64,000 bases of DNA from Ancylostoma caninum (GCA_037903475.1 JBAJFG010000126.1:682001-746000), one strand, 5' to 3'. Counted from the stretch's first letter, positions 24,392-36,959 are shown. Notes: generated by a model not told the origin, from the sequence alone. Program-made: numbers and translations.

Positions 24392-25739
24392 CAGTGAGTT
24401 TCATAATTATAGGGACACCTCAATTTTTGACCGTAGCAAGCCCCCTCGCAAAACAATCGACCTGATTTCGTCTCCATTCGACTCAGAATGCGAAATTACC
24501 TCTAGACGCTTACTCTCTATTACGATCGTCTTTTATAGAACTTTTATAGAAGATGATCGAAAAATCAGTGTTTCATAATCATAGGGACACTCGGCCCTAA
24601 CTGGAAAACTTACAAAGGAAGCAGCAACAAATATTCCAGTTGTTACTAGTTTGTTCTTCCCTATTTAATATTAATCCAAGGATGTTATTTGCAAGGCGGG
24701 TGAAGGGGATTCAGTCGAGATTTGGCCCAAGAATGATCAAAGTGTCTTGAATTGCCTTTTCAGGTTCCTCAGCATATTAATTTCATCTGCAGCGAGCATT
24801 TTTCCATCTGGAAATTGCGTACGAGAAATTTTCTTACACTGTGCACGAGATGTCCTCGAATTGATACGGTCACTTCTTAAGGCTAAATGATAGGGAGAAG
24901 GAATAACTGTTACCAGTATCCGTCAATATGGTCATTTTCTACTTGAATCTGTTAGATTCTCTTTTATTCATATGTCCAGACTATGTTTATAGAGAAAAAA
25001 ATAGTTTTTCCAGAAACCACTTGGGAAGCGACAGTGGCTTGCTAAATGAAGAAATCTTCTGCACATTGTAAGCTGTCTACTGCTTTTGTATCGATCACAG
25101 TTGAGCGTAGTAACATTCAGAAGATTCTGTCTGATCATTCGACATTACATCTGAGAGGTTATCTTTGACAAAGTCTTGTTTCAAATAGAGAAAGTGCAAT
25201 CATCCCAGTGATTCAGGCTACCGGAGCTCGGAAAAGCTGCCACAAACTCGATGTCTTGTACCTGCAAAATACTCCTGGACACTTTTCCCTTTCTCGTATG
25301 CGATTTCTAGATGGAAAAATGCTCGCTGCAGATGAAATTATTATGCAGAAGAATCCAAAAAGGCGATTCAAGACAATTCGATCATTCTTGGGCCAAATCT
25401 CAACTGGATTCCCTTCACCCGCCTTGCAAATAGCATGCTTGGCTTAATATTAAATAGGGAAGAACAAACTAGTAACAACTGGAATATTTGTTGCTGCTTC
25501 ATTTTTAAATTGCTTAATTAAGGCCGAGTGTCCCTATAATTATGAAACACCGGCTCTTCGATCTTCTTCCATAAAAGTTCTATAGAAATTGTATAAAACG
25601 ACGATCGCAAAAGAGAGAGTAAGCGTCTAGAGGTAATTTCACATTCTGAGTCGAATGGAGAAGGAATCAGGTCGATTGATTTGCGACGAAGCTCGCTACG
25701 GTCAAAACTTGGGGTGTCCCTATAATTATGAGACGCAAT
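24392..25739. mobile_element. Large nested foldback element (about 1.35 kb)
   Basis: Long arms converge on a centre near 25050. The outer ends carry CATAATTATAGGGACACC at the left and its mirror GGTGTCCCTATAATTATG at the right. The left end follows TA and starts CAGTG, a Tc1/mariner-like end. The arms match over hundreds of bases with scattered mismatches, including GACCGTAGC, TCGACCTGATT, ACGCTTACTCTC and, further in, GCAGCGAGCATTTTTCCATC. A second set of similar ends lies inside (24566-25552). No transposase ORF is visible. Confidence 0.85.
24566..25552. mobile_element. Inner inverted-repeat unit of the nested foldback
   Basis: The inner unit starts CAGTGTTTCATAATCATAGG and ends with the mirrored form, through GAAACACCG. 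Its ends closely resemble the outer ends, so each arm carries two terminus-like sequences about 175-190 bp apart. This suggests one element inserted in, or duplicated from, its own terminal region. Confidence 0.7.
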
Positions 25740-25781
25740 GTTTTACTACCTATCTAAAAGAGAACTTTTGGGCACGTAGTA

Positions 25782-26221
25782 AAGTGTCATGGCGGTGAGT
25801 CGAACTCCAAAACTCACCACCAGGCTTTAGGAGATGCTTGCATGCCAGCTCACATCGATGGGGTATAGGATAGCAGATCATTGCCATCCACGTCACTGCA
25901 AGAACACGCATATGCGAATAGAGGAGATCATCGCCCTGTTGGGAGCTCATCGCCTTCTCAAGCTGTGTCGAGTAGGCGCAGAATTAGCTCCCACGAGCGT
26001 CTCATTCTGCGTCCACTCTCCTCTCACACTATTTCCGCAGCTAGAGAAGGTGATCAGCTTCCAGAAGGGCGATGATCTCCTATGCTCGCATTTGCGTGCT
26101 CTAGCAGTGACGTGGAAGGCAAAGATCTGTTATCCGTTACTCCATGGATGTGAGCTGGCATGTAATCATTGGCTAAAGCGTGGTGATGAGTTTTGGAGTT
26201 CATCTCACCGCCACGACACTT
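25782..26221. mobile_element. Second foldback element with about 185-bp arms
   Basis: Left arm 25782-25965 (starting AAGTGTCATGGCGGTGAG) mirrors right arm 26034-26221 (ending CTCACCGCCACGACACTT). The arms share CACGTCACTGC and GGAGATCATCGCCCT, and enclose a spacer of about 70 bp. It lies only about 40 bp from the previous foldback. The 150-codon ORF across it (25834-26286) simply reads through both arms and is not taken as a gene. Confidence 0.85.
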
Positions 26222-27066
26222 ACGGGCCTTGGTTCGCATACGTAGAACAGAAACTGCATTTATTACTCTGGAGTAGGAGTGGCTAGTATTATGATGTAGG
26301 GTCAACAACGCTGATGTTCCGAAAGAAAGGTTAGGGCAACGAACTCGATATTGCGCTGCTGTGCACATTTCCAAATACATAGTATAATCAGTTTCAAAAA
26401 CGACGAAAGCTAATGTAAGATGCATCGCCTGATTACGTATTTCTAATGCTTCAAATGTTGCACACCTCTTAACAACCCTACGTACTATCCTTACTAACTT
26501 CCTTGATGGAATACGAGTACTCGAATATTTCTAATTCATGAGATTTTCGCTCAGGAAAACAGGGAGGTTTGGTACCTTCACAAGAACACCACTAATAGAG
26601 TTACGAATAATTAGAATTAAATCCGTTACTGGTGTCTGGTGTTTGGTTCCCTATATATTATGGTCATGCGCACTTGTGAACGAATTTATTCTTATTCTGA
26701 GAAGTTCCGTAAGCATCGAATTCGCGCGAAAACACTACGGACCACTCTCTAACTCAATAGCTGTACAACCTTTTCCAGACCGTGTAAACAGCGCCAGCGA
26801 GCTCTGCTGACGTAAAACCTTTTCACCTTTGAGCAGCTGATCGAGGGGGAGGGAAAAGTACATAACTCTACGTGGTTGAGCGGGCTAGAAAATCAGAACA
26901 TCAGAAAAAGTGGAGTGGACTCTAGTTTTCCATTTCAAACGTCCGCATGAGCATAAGTCTGCTTATTTATTTCGTGCACATTTAGCCTCCAGTTTATCCA
27001 CTAACTGAAGGTTGAAAAACAGAGATATAGTATCAGTGATCGGAGTACAGTATCCATGCTCCAACC
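26222..27066. other. No gene recognised
   Basis: One ORF of 90 codons (26538-26810, plus) has no recognised motif and no clear splice context. No repeat structure was noted. Confidence 0.4.
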
Positions 27067-27588
27067 TTAAAGGCAAGGTCCGGGCAAAATTCCATCTCCC
27101 AAATTTCTACCGGATTCGTAGCCCCAGGCGACGCCTCGGACGAAAACTATAGAAAAGTCGCTGAAAAGGTCCCACAACGAACGCTTTCCGTCGTCCAATT
27201 TCGGTGCGGCGTTTGCGGGTTTGCGGCGTCCGTGCTTTCAAATGACGTTATACGGCGCGCCCTACATGCTGTCTATTGTGGCGTTGTAGGAAAAAATTTT
27301 ATTTGAAGGACCGGTGGTCCGTTTGACGGGGTGGGGGAGGTTTCACGAAGCGTTCGTTAGGCTGTATGTATCTGAGCGTCCATCGTTGTTCAATGTGCAC
27401 GCGCACAGCTTTTGTCGGTTGGAGCGTGTTTTCTCACGAGTACCGTAATTCTCAGACGTTTTGTTCCATATCCAGTGATAGAAGTTATGTCGAGGTCTCA
27501 AACTTGGAATACGTGCTACACTTATGGTTTGGACTCCATAGAGCAAAAAACCTGGGTGGGCAGGATTTTGACCGGACCTTGCCTTTAA
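27067..27588. mobile_element. TTAA-ended MITE, second family (522 bp)
   Basis: The left end TTAAAGGCAAGGTCCGGGCA and the right end are reverse complements over about 24 bp with one mismatch. The first eight bases (TTAAAGGC) equal those of the element at 6659-7074, but the interiors differ, so these are related families. The interior is more GC-rich than its surroundings (GGCGTTTGCGGGTTTGCGGC). Confidence 0.85.
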
Positions 27589-27972
27589 GCTAAAGTATTA
27601 GTGGTAGACACACTACATACTCAATGCGCATAAATAAACAAATAAATATAGGTTAACAGAGCAACGCTTTAAGCAGTCAGATCATGTGGAAAGATTTGAA
27701 TGTGTGAGGAGGATTCGACTCAGACAGGGCAGCCTACAAGGAACAAAAGAGTCAGCATGCGTATAATTCTAATAGAAAACCGCTATCCTAGATGCAGCAC
27801 TATCCAAAAGCAATCCTTTTTTGAACTTTTGAAATTTCGACCTTAACATCTACGCATTTGTAAGTCCGAGCAAAACTGACTTAGTCATTAATTTATTTGA
27901 AAAAAAAATTTTGTAGCAGAACAACAGAAAAACACATATGCGTAGGTTAGAGAACATAACATAAACACAGAG

Positions 27973-28119
27973 AACTCCAAACGTACGTAGACAAGAGTCG
28001 AGACCGCGGCGCGGCTCTCTTGGGCAGAGTCACGATAGCTCAGCATAGTGTGCGCCTGCGTCTCTGCCCAAGAGAGCCGCGCCGCTGTCTCGACTCTTGT
28101 CTACGTACGTTTAGAGTTT
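27973..28119. repeat. Near-perfect 57-bp-stem hairpin
   Basis: The first and last 57 bases are reverse complements with two mismatches, joined by a loop of about 33 bases. The stem contains ACGTACGTAGACAAGAGTCG and GGCTCTCTTGGGCAGAG. It is far more GC-rich than its flanks. It could be a miniature foldback transposon or a transcribed hairpin precursor; sequence alone cannot separate these. The near-perfect pairing suggests a recent insertion. Confidence 0.85.
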
Positions 28120-30060
28120 CCTATATGTGGTTAGAGACACCTGGAACCAACACGAAAAACTAACTACGAAATGCTCTAGAGAGGTGCACGTCATGCCTTA
28201 CCAGAAATAATTTACCTGGAATATAGGATAGGAAAGGGAAGGAATGACAACATCCCACTGCGGTTCCCACCTTTTGACGAAGATCTTTTCGTCAGAAAGG
28301 CCAAAATCTATGATTTTCACCATAGACAGATTCATCTTCTCAAACCCATCAGAAATTCGCGAAAATATTGTTGCTCCAATTTTTCTTTGAGGTGAAAGAG
28401 AATAGCTGACATGATGCATGATCGATGCCACACATACGTATGTACTTCCTGAATATAGTATGAACAGCCAATTACTCCCCTTTTTGTTTCGCATCCAGAA
28501 CGCAACTGAGCCGAAAATCCGCTGCACTTTTCCATAATCCCAGAGCTATTACTTTCCCTTGTCGCTATGATTCATAAGAAAAAAAAGAGGGATAATTGTG
28601 ACAATGCTGGCGGAAGAATCCAAGCTTCAAACTTTGAAGCCATTTTTATCATTCAATCAACTTAAGGGAGTTCCAGAGAGAAAAAAACACAGAAAATGTT
28701 AGTTTCTCTTCAATAGCTTCACTCTGAAGGGTAACGTGGTGACTTGGCATAAGGTAGTGAGTAAATAAAAAATGATTGAACCTATCAATGGGACCTCACC
28801 CTCCAGATGATGATGTAGTCGGCGAATAAAGCATGAGTCTTACAAAGATCGGAATGGATAACTATCGCAGATAGGTATGGATGTTTGTCTACATCAGCTC
28901 TCTTTCCGTGTATAGGAAGCAAAACAGCGTGAAATTGGAGAGCAGACGAGGCGTGATGACAGCGAGATCTATGTATGTATGTGTGCTGTTAGTCTCGCTA
29001 AGATTAGGAAGTAACTAGAAATTCATATCCCAGGGATAGGGACATATATAGAAGCGCCCAAAGGACATATTCTTAGAAGCCTATATTAATTCGCAGAAGC
29101 AGGAAGTGTAAACGGTTGAGAAAACATTGGGACACTGGATACGCGCAATTCTTCCAGGGCATTGCAAGGATGTGCAAGCACATGCTCATAGTTCACTCAA
29201 AAGGTCCGCATATGGAAAATTGGATGGGATTGCAGGAGTAGGAGTGGTCAATAAAAAATTATCATAGATCAGTGGATGGGTCATCGCGATTATCCATGGG
29301 AAACTTGTTATTTATTCTTTATCTGGCACCCATAAACATATTTACCCTTCACCACCACTTACCCATGGGTATGTGATTAATCATCCTTTCATTAATGCAT
29401 CCAGGCACAGGGGACGTTCATTCTTTACCCAGAACACTTTGCTTGGGGGGGTTAATGGATGCCGCACTGGTATTTCAGGCATCACTGGTATTACCGAAGG
29501 AATACCTGTTGGCGCCCGTGATGGGATAAATGCCAAATTCAGTGAGGAATGCGTAACAATGTAATCTGTATGATACTGGCACGTTCACCCTGGATAAATC
29601 CAGTGACTCTCCCTGGCCCAGAACTGCAGGAATTTCCACCTCCAAGACATACATCTTCAGAAAATCAGTTTATTTATGCAAAGCCAGCTGAGGGTCTGAT
29701 GATGGGGAAGGAATTCCTCATGCTCGTTAAACGTTCATTTCGGAGACAGGTGGAAGGCTTCCTCATTCAATGAAAGTGATTAGAGGCTTTTCAGTCCCGA
29801 AATGCCAGCGTTCCCATTTGACGTCAGCAGACCCATTTAGTGGAACCCCCACACAGAATATCAGCACATCAGTCCTACAACTGGATCTGTCCGGCGTCTC
29901 CAGAAAACTGTTTTAACGCCAAGGATTCAGCATTTACGAGATCCAGCAGCGATTTCCACTACATGTATTTATTACAGGCTCATGATGGAACCAGGCTGGC
30001 TGTTGCGTCTTTTTTGCATCACAGAGAGCACTATCTATGATCTGCCTGAAATGAAACACC
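28120..30060. other. No gene recognised; GATTACCC-type repeat near 29270-29375
   Basis: GATTATCCATGGGAAAC and TTACCCATGGGTATGTGATTA at about 29290-29380 are mirrored and belong to the dispersed palindromic family. Downstream landmarks to about 29800 resemble the unit seen at 15680-16620. A minus-strand ORF (28527-28198) contains a kinase-like KIIDFGLS by probable chance. Confidence 0.4.
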
Positions 30061-30404
30061 TACAGTCCTTGTCGAAAAGATAGGCGGATTCCGTGACTGC
30101 AGAAACGCGGTGGGACCTGAACAGGCCCCCGCACAGGCCTCCCCGGGGGCAAGCTGGGCTTCGTAAAAGGGCCGAAAAGCAAGAGGGGCTTCGTACTGGA
30201 AAAAATTGCGTTTGTTACTTCTAAGGGAAGCATCACGTTCATCAGGCGAGGTAGGGGCATTAAATAAGTTAAGGGACCTCATCATTGGGCGTGGAGAGGC
30301 TGCTCGTGCTTTGAGCGGCGCAAAGGGGCGACCGATGCCGAAAAATGGCTTGCAACGAGGCTGTTCGCTCTTTGAGCGGCCAGGCGACTGTCCGGTCCAA
30401 GTAT

Positions 30405-31122
30405 TCCGATTGGAGCACATATTCTACATACACCGTAGGATTTAAGAATTCCTGCGCAGTCTAAACGCAACCAAATGACATGATATCTTCACTAACAAAA
30501 GAACTAAGGGAACACTACAGCTGTTTGAACGGACGATCAAAACTTATGTACCACACGAAAGATATACGCGAAAAACCCTTTTCCGGAAATTTCGGAGCTG
30601 CTGCGAAGTCCAGACTTTAAGATTGGGCTTGAAAATTGGAGTGTGGGGAGAACTAAGGGGGCACTACAACTGTATGCTCAGTATTGCCACAACCGATGTA
30701 CGGCGCAAAGAATATATGTGAGGGAGACCTCAGGTCGCCCCCCAGGTCGCCCAGGGCGACCTAAGTCACTTACTGAGCATACACTTTTTTATTTCACATA
30801 ATTTTTGGGCTTTTGCAGCATACACTTTTTCTTCAAGGTCCGCTTCATCATTCAAGCACCTGATGGATTCGATCCATGAAGTATGGAATTCATAGGAGTT
30901 CTCGGAGTGTTGCTAACTTGAGGTAATTTGGCGTTCAAAATACATAATGAGCATACACTTTTTTATTTCACACAATTTTCGGGCTTTCGCAGTGAATAGT
31001 TGTAGTACCCCTTTAGTTCTTTTGTTACTGAAGATATCAAATCATTCCGTTGCGTTTACACTGCGCAGGAATCCTTGGAATCCTACGGAGTCCAAGCCTG
31101 TAGAATATGTGCTCCAATCAAA
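30405..31122. mobile_element. Inverted-repeat element with about 125-bp arms
   Basis: Left arm 30405-30530 mirrors right arm 30985-31122: GATTGGAGCACATATTCTAC at the outside, then CTGCGCAG, AACGCAAC, GATATCTTCA and AACAAAAGAACTAA. Inside, the phrase GAGCATACACTTTTTTATTT occurs twice about 180 bp apart, in direct orientation. No coding capacity was recognised. Confidence 0.8.
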
Positions 31123-31226
31123 CGACGTCGCGGACTAGTTTCAACGCGTTCTCCCTTGCAACAAGAATCACCTGTTCATCCTCACACGTTCCAGTGACCG
31201 TTCCATTTCCTTCCATCATCGTTTAT

Positions 31227-31663
31227 AGGGTAATTTACACCAGCTGCGTGCGTCAGACGCACGTATCAACTTGCGAAGGATCGTCCATGAGGACCGTTCG
31301 GCATGTACATCCTCAATGAAAAGAATGTACGGGCGCCTCGAGGCCGTAAAGCGGTATTTATGGTTGATGCGCGTAAAATTTGACGCGGCGATGCACAATG
31401 CAAAACGAAGGGGAGAAGAGAATGCGCGGCAGGATGCGAATGTTCCTGGTTTTGCCGCAAACAAACTGCGTTCTAATCTTCGCCGCATCGACACATCGCG
31501 AAAACTTCGTGAAATTTCAGGCCGACGCGTCAGATTTGACGCTCATCAACCATAATAGCGTCTAAACGCGTGTCCCTGATCCGCGTCAGCGATGCGACTG
31601 GCCCTATCCTTCATCATATAGACGCACGCGCGTCAAACGCACGCATCTAGTATAAATTGCCCC
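31227..31663. mobile_element. MITE with TAATTTACACCAG-type ends (437 bp), copy 1
   Basis: The left end AGGGTAATTTACACCAGCTG continues into GCGTGCGTCAGACGC. The right end is its diverged reverse complement (GCGTCAAACGC to AATTGCCCC). A second, internally deleted copy is at 62925-63100. The interior is CpG-rich and shares CGGCATGTACATCC and AATGAAAAGAATG with the other copy. Confidence 0.8.
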
Positions 31664-32147
31664 TTGGTCTGCCCAACTTTTTAATCCGTTCCTTTTCGGA
31701 TTGGAGGTTTTTTTTTCAAATGTATACTTTTTCAATTTTTTTGCTTCAGAATCAGAGTATTGAGCCTTTACGTTCCTCGGATTGTAGTTTGCACTATGAA
31801 CTCGTGCCCCACCATGAGCTGTTCCCCGGAACTCCTATTTTTAGAGTGGGTTAACGTCTTCCTTTCGTTTGCATGTTCAAAAGGGGCTTCGTAAAATTTT
31901 GCTTTTTCAAGGGGGGCTTCGTTTTGATTTTGGCCCGGGGAAGACCTCGTGCCGGGGCCTGGACCTGAACGAGGGATGCGGAGATAGCATACGCCAAGTG
32001 AGAGCGTCGAATAGATCCCGCCGCGATTTTGAAGGAGCATCACTATGAAACCGCATGCGCAATCCGTCGATCTTCCCGACAAGGACTGTACAATGCGTTC
32101 CGCGTTCTAGAAAAATCTGCACACCACCAAGACCTACAGACGTACTC

Positions 32148-32319
32148 AGAAAGATAGACGAGTTCCGTGAATGCAGAAATGCTGTGGGCCCTGAGCGATA
32201 GATGCAGAGAGAGCATTTTCTGTGTGAAGGAATGGAGTAGGTTTCTCCGCGATTCTGCGGCCGCGACGCTACGAAACCGCATGCGCAATCCCTCCGTCTT
32301 TTCGACAAGGACTGTATAT
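32148..32319. mobile_element. Short element of the CAAGGACTGTA family
   Basis: GAAAGATAGACGAGTTCCG at the left is mirrored by CGTCTTTTCGACAAGG at the right. The interior shares GATTCTGCGGCCGCGACG with the copy at 46215-46406, which carries the mirrored form GTGCGGCCGCAGAATC. Confidence 0.6.
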
Positions 32320-34444
32320 AGGAGGCATTTCCGGACGCGAGCAGGGGTGGAGTAGGAATGGAAAATTTCGAAAATATTTTGTGAAATGACCCAATAAATT
32401 TGTATTAGTTTATTTTCAATTTTCTTTCTCCATTATTGTTCGTTTTATCGGTGGAATTTTCATCAAATTAATTTTTCCATCCGGACCCCTAAAGTAGGGG
32501 AGAAGCCAGTCTTCTCCCTCATCCACGCCACACCCCCTGGCTCGGCATTTTTCCGTCCGGTAAGGTTGCTGGCTAGATAGAAACACAGGGGTGTTTGTTG
32601 ATACCTCAATATACCTAAAGATACCTTAATGAGAACCTAAAAAAGGTATGGGCCATCTGTTGCTTCACATAGCCATGCCGCTGGTTTCAGAGAATAGCCT
32701 TCACCTTGAAGAGAAGAGAACCGCCAAATGGCTCCCAAGGGACGCAGAGGTTGAAGCTCATCTGACGTTTCTCTTGTTGTGACTGACAAGACAAGGACAT
32801 CAACCAGTGTTCGTCGTAGTGAGGGATGCATATGTTAAGAAATAAGAGTGCTGATGACGTTTGTTCATGTTCTGCTTCTTTCTTGTCAGTCTTTCCAAAG
32901 ACCATAGACTTTCGACTTTTCGACCTTTTGACTGGTTCTTCGATCGCCTCCATCAGCATAAAAATAGAGCTTCCTTCTATATAGAGGTTGAGAACAAAGC
33001 CTGACAGTTCCAAGTAAGAATTTGCCTTGATGCAGAGACAGGACATTTCCGCTGCTTCCGTGGCAATTATTGAACCCTTCCGACAAAGCGGAGCGAGCCT
33101 ATTTTTGCATGGGTGGCAAATTTATGTTTCAGCTCCTTTCGAGTCAAGGTGATTTGTTGTTTTTTTTTCTATTTAGTAATGTAGTGCTGGAGAAGGCGCA
33201 TCGGGTAACAGTGCAATTTTCAACATAAAAGCACTATGTCCACCACGTGCCCAAAATGGAAAGAAAGGTCGTGATGCACCACGTGCATCACGTGATTCGC
33301 AAAAGGTAAAGAGGATAGTGGTTTGGTCAAGTATCTTTTCATGTCCAAGTAAGACTCACGCTAGAAAGCACCGAACCTTGGATCTATGTAAGTGCAGATA
33401 TCTCTCTTGACTGTGATGAATAATGTTAGATAGATGTAAGATATGATAGATGCTTCAATGAATGCTTACTAATGGCTAAGAAAAAGAGGGTGCAGCTGAG
33501 TAAAATTAGTGGATAAAGAATCCACCGGTCGAGAAGATTCCATAACTATGTAGTATCGTTCGAGGCACAGGCGGCACACTTATGCTTCATTTTACAGGAT
33601 AACGGTAACCGAAAGATCAGACGTGCAAAAAAGATCGCTGACGTTATAAGAGCATTGATGAGAGGAGAACGGTGTTGTGGTCAAGTGATCTGCCAAAAAA
33701 ATGGAGCAGTTTGCAAAAATTGTGAGCGTAACGATGTAATGTAAGTTTACTGTAATACAAGCAAACTAAGCAACATAATAGCGCAGCAAAAGATAGTATG
33801 AGTTCCATATTGTTAGCAGTACATGCTTGGATTACATGCTCCAGAAGCATTGGGGCCTTCAAACATGGCGGGAAGTTCAAACAGTACCCTTTTTGCAACA
33901 TGCTATGCTGTTTGGCATCTCACTCACTCCATCGCATCCTATAATACATAGTGTGCCCGATTCCTAAACCTTCTGAGACTTTCTCGGGATCCTGCTGTGC
34001 AAGGTTTGCGCACTAAGCATTAATTGTATTTGATTTGTCCTATTCCAGAATGGGTTGTGAGCATTCTTTGGAGCCCTACATAAACGCATTTGTGAATTGG
34101 CTTGCACTGCAATGAAATATTGCCAGAAACCTAATAAATATTTGATTCCATGTATGGTGAGTAATCTCTGAATCTCATTACCCTGGGTTATGAGGCGAGG
34201 TTAACTAAAGCAGTTACACCTACGCTAATTGCCGGGAAATGCAAATGCGATCAGAAATTATTGCAGATTTCCAGGAAGTCCTTGAACGTCCACTGATGTG
34301 TCACTTATCTGCTGCAGGTAAAGCTGATTATCGGGCATTTACCACCCGCGGGCGTAAAGCCGCGGAATGATGGCTCATGGGAGACCATAAAGGTTTCAGT
34401 CTTTCCTGAAATGAACTGCCCATTGTTCATTGGGTAGCCTATGA
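32320..34444. other. No gene recognised; possible dispersed repeat near 33190-33360
   Basis: The 33230-33350 stretch shares GTGCATCAC, TTCATGTCCA and AAGAC, in the same order, with 53755-53850, suggesting a diverged repeat pair. Minus-strand ORFs at 32637-33046 overlap in two frames and have no recognised product. Confidence 0.35.
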
Positions 34445-34780
34445 AGACTTCATCATCACCATCGAGGGGTAAACTTGTCGACGATGCATAAATTTGGGAT
34501 TAATAAGGCCCTGGGTAATCTCTATGATGCATGCCGGCCATGGAGTGATTACAGGTATCTTACGAATCACGTATGGTTCTTCTTTCTCGAGTTCAAAAGG
34601 ACAGAAGGACGTGAGCTCGTGCGTCCTGATGGTAAATGTCCGTGGACGAGAAAAGCTCCACGATTCTCTGGATCGGCATGCACCATTGAGATTACCCAGG
34701 GTATGAACACCCTCAAATTTGAAATCAAATTTAATTATTTCACATGCTTACCCTGGGTGACCTCAATGATGCATGCCGCC
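34445..34780. repeat. Palindromic GATTACCC-type repeats, inverted pair
   Basis: GGCATGCACCATTGAGATTA followed by CCCAGGGTA (about 34675-34705) is mirrored by TTACCCTGGGTGACCTCAAT then GATGCATGCC (about 34745-34780). A third form, CTGGGTAATCTCTATGATGC, lies near 34512. Together they make a compact foldback. It is one of the clearest copies of this family in the window. Confidence 0.7.
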
Positions 34781-36899
34781 CCTGAAAATTTGTGCACTTG
34801 GAATGAGAAAGTGCGATCCCACATATGGTGCTAAACAAAATTACCACTTCTTGATATCCCTTTTTTGTGATTTACCCTGAACAAATAAAAATCCGTAGGC
34901 AACGAGAATAACAAATTCTTACGAGACTAATGTTTTCGAAAACAGAAATCGGAAGCCAGACAGAGGCCGACTGATAAAACCAGACGCGTGGGCCTGCACC
35001 ACCAGGGAATTCTGTGAGGGCGATATCGTGTGTGAGAGAACGTGTGATAGATGCATGAGGGACGCCCCATAGGTGGAGCGCCACCACACGGGACCCCGCG
35101 CAAAACAACGCCCCTGCCACTTTCATCAAAGTCAAACAAGCCGTGGGCATCTCGAAATCCCATCAGCTGTTGATGCGAAGAAAGAGCCGGCAGGGAGTTG
35201 AAGGTGGCTGAAACAGAAATATCCCCGTGTAGATGCACTTTCCTGAAGGGGATTCAGGGTCAAGAGTCACCACATTGCCCCAATGCTACGTGGCTGCTGT
35301 TTTGGATAACATTGAAGAAAAGGAAAGAGTCTTAGTTCTCTGCTTCAGGAGAAAAGCATGAAGAAGACGATCAAGAGTGGCGTGCGGCATGGCACAAGGT
35401 GCCATAAATCACACAGAAATGCAATGAGGAAAGTGAAAAAACTCGCATTCCATTCACATATTCCTCAAGGTTTATGGGCACCGTACAGTGCCAGAAACAT
35501 GGATTTCAAAGAAGGACAAATAAATATGGAACAATTTTCCTTAGGGAAATTGCCTGCAATACCATATCCGTAACGACAGTGATATAAGAAACGATGTACA
35601 CAGTTCTCTTTTTCTGAAAGAATTGGTGAGAAGCACCGAGGGGCATGGCCCCAAACGTTCTTCACTGATTCAGAAAAGGAGCACCGCTAGGATGATTAAG
35701 TAATGCTACCAGCTTCTCACTGTTCTGTAATACTCTGCAATAGTGGCAGAGCGCAACAGGACTATTTCCAATTAAATCGCCGAATTTTGAAGGATAACCT
35801 CATGACGTAATTTTACAGCTCTTTTGCAGCTCTGTGGGAAAAAATATGGAAGTTGAAATAATAGAAAAAAATTGCACTACTTAATGTATCGCTTCTATGC
35901 AAGTGGATAAGTTTCACTCTGAAATAGGTATTTCGAAAAAAAATCTGCACGCATTTAGCAATGGATTTGAATTCGAGATTGGAGATTGCAATAAAGCTTA
36001 AATCTCAAAAGAATTGGAAACGAGAAACTAGATACTGTACATACATGTTGCTGGTAAAAAAAAACCAAGGGCATCTTACTCAATGAAATTGAGGTCACGT
36101 AATTCAAAGCTTGAGCGAAAATCTTAGAAAAACCATTCACTTCTGCTTCAGCTCTGACTAAAAGCATGTGAGAGTAAAGGCGAGGGACCATGTGGACGGC
36201 CAAAAAGTATGAAAAGAATAACCTATTTAACTGTACTATGTATGGAATAGGGTGGGAAATATGTACATATGTATAATGAGCTCTATTCATGGCGCTTACT
36301 CAAATCTTTACCACTTTTGATGAAAGTGTTCTCTAAAAAGTTCTCTAAAAACAGATACTATGTGCTAGATGACGATCGAGATATACTGAGATCTGAATGT
36401 ACTATACAACTCGATTTGTTCGCTGTCCATTTCTTATTGAAGCCACTAAGATCGAAAAAATAACGTTTGAAATTCATAAAATCCAGCCTTGATTTCATGA
36501 TTCTTAAGATAAAAATTGAAAGGTCGAGGGCAGCTACAATTCTATCTATGTACTCATGTAACGGAACATCTACGTACTCACGTAACTGGGACGCTGCCCG
36601 GATTCATGATTTAGTTCCGCATGATTGTTCTTCTCCTGAATATTGCTTGTTTTGTTTCGCTCTCCCTCTCAATCTCTTTTTGCCCAACTTCTGTGGGCGA
36701 TTCCTTAACACACCTTGCGGAACAACTCGGTGCTCATAATAAGAGTAGATGTGACCAAATGAATGATCAAATGAGCACCTCAATAAATAAAAAAACCGAA
36801 TGGATGAGTGAATGAAGGAATAAATAAGTAAACACAACGTTCCCGTACACGATACAACTTTGAACTCTTGGACTGCTAGCAGTAGGAAACCTCATTCGT
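34781..36899. other. No gene recognised; GC-rich patch near 34970-35240
   Basis: The 34970-35240 patch is distinctly GC-rich and open in two minus-strand frames (about 90-100 codons). It has no recognised motif and may be an old repeat. The rest is AT-rich, with ATAA-type runs near 36780-36830. Confidence 0.35.
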
Positions 36900-36959
36900 A
36901 TTCAGTTCTTATTTGGGTTTGTTTCAGGCTCTTAGCAGATGCGTTTGTTCCCGGCAAGT

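Larger units (their letters stand above)
30061..32319. mobile_element. Nest of inverted-repeat elements bounded by TACAGTCCTTGTCG ends
   Basis: The left boundary is TACAGTCCTTGTCGAAAAGA (30061). Mirrored ends occur at 32079-32091 and 32307-32319 (GACAAGGACTGTA). A related element sits at 46215-46406. GGGGCTTCGT blocks are repeated just inside (about 30190 and 31870-31920). Two other families lie within (30405-31122 and 31227-31663), so the region looks like one host element invaded by later insertions. No transposase was found, and the outer pairing is an inference from the shared ends. Confidence 0.6.

Noticed and set aside
25834..26286. 150-codon plus-strand ORF
   Set aside because: It reads through both arms of an inverted repeat, so the two halves are reverse complements of each other. 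This is not a gene structure.
28198..28527. Minus-strand ORF containing KIIDFGLS, like a protein-kinase DFG segment
   Set aside because: No HRD loop upstream, no APE downstream and no fitting splice sites were found. A short chance match is more likely.
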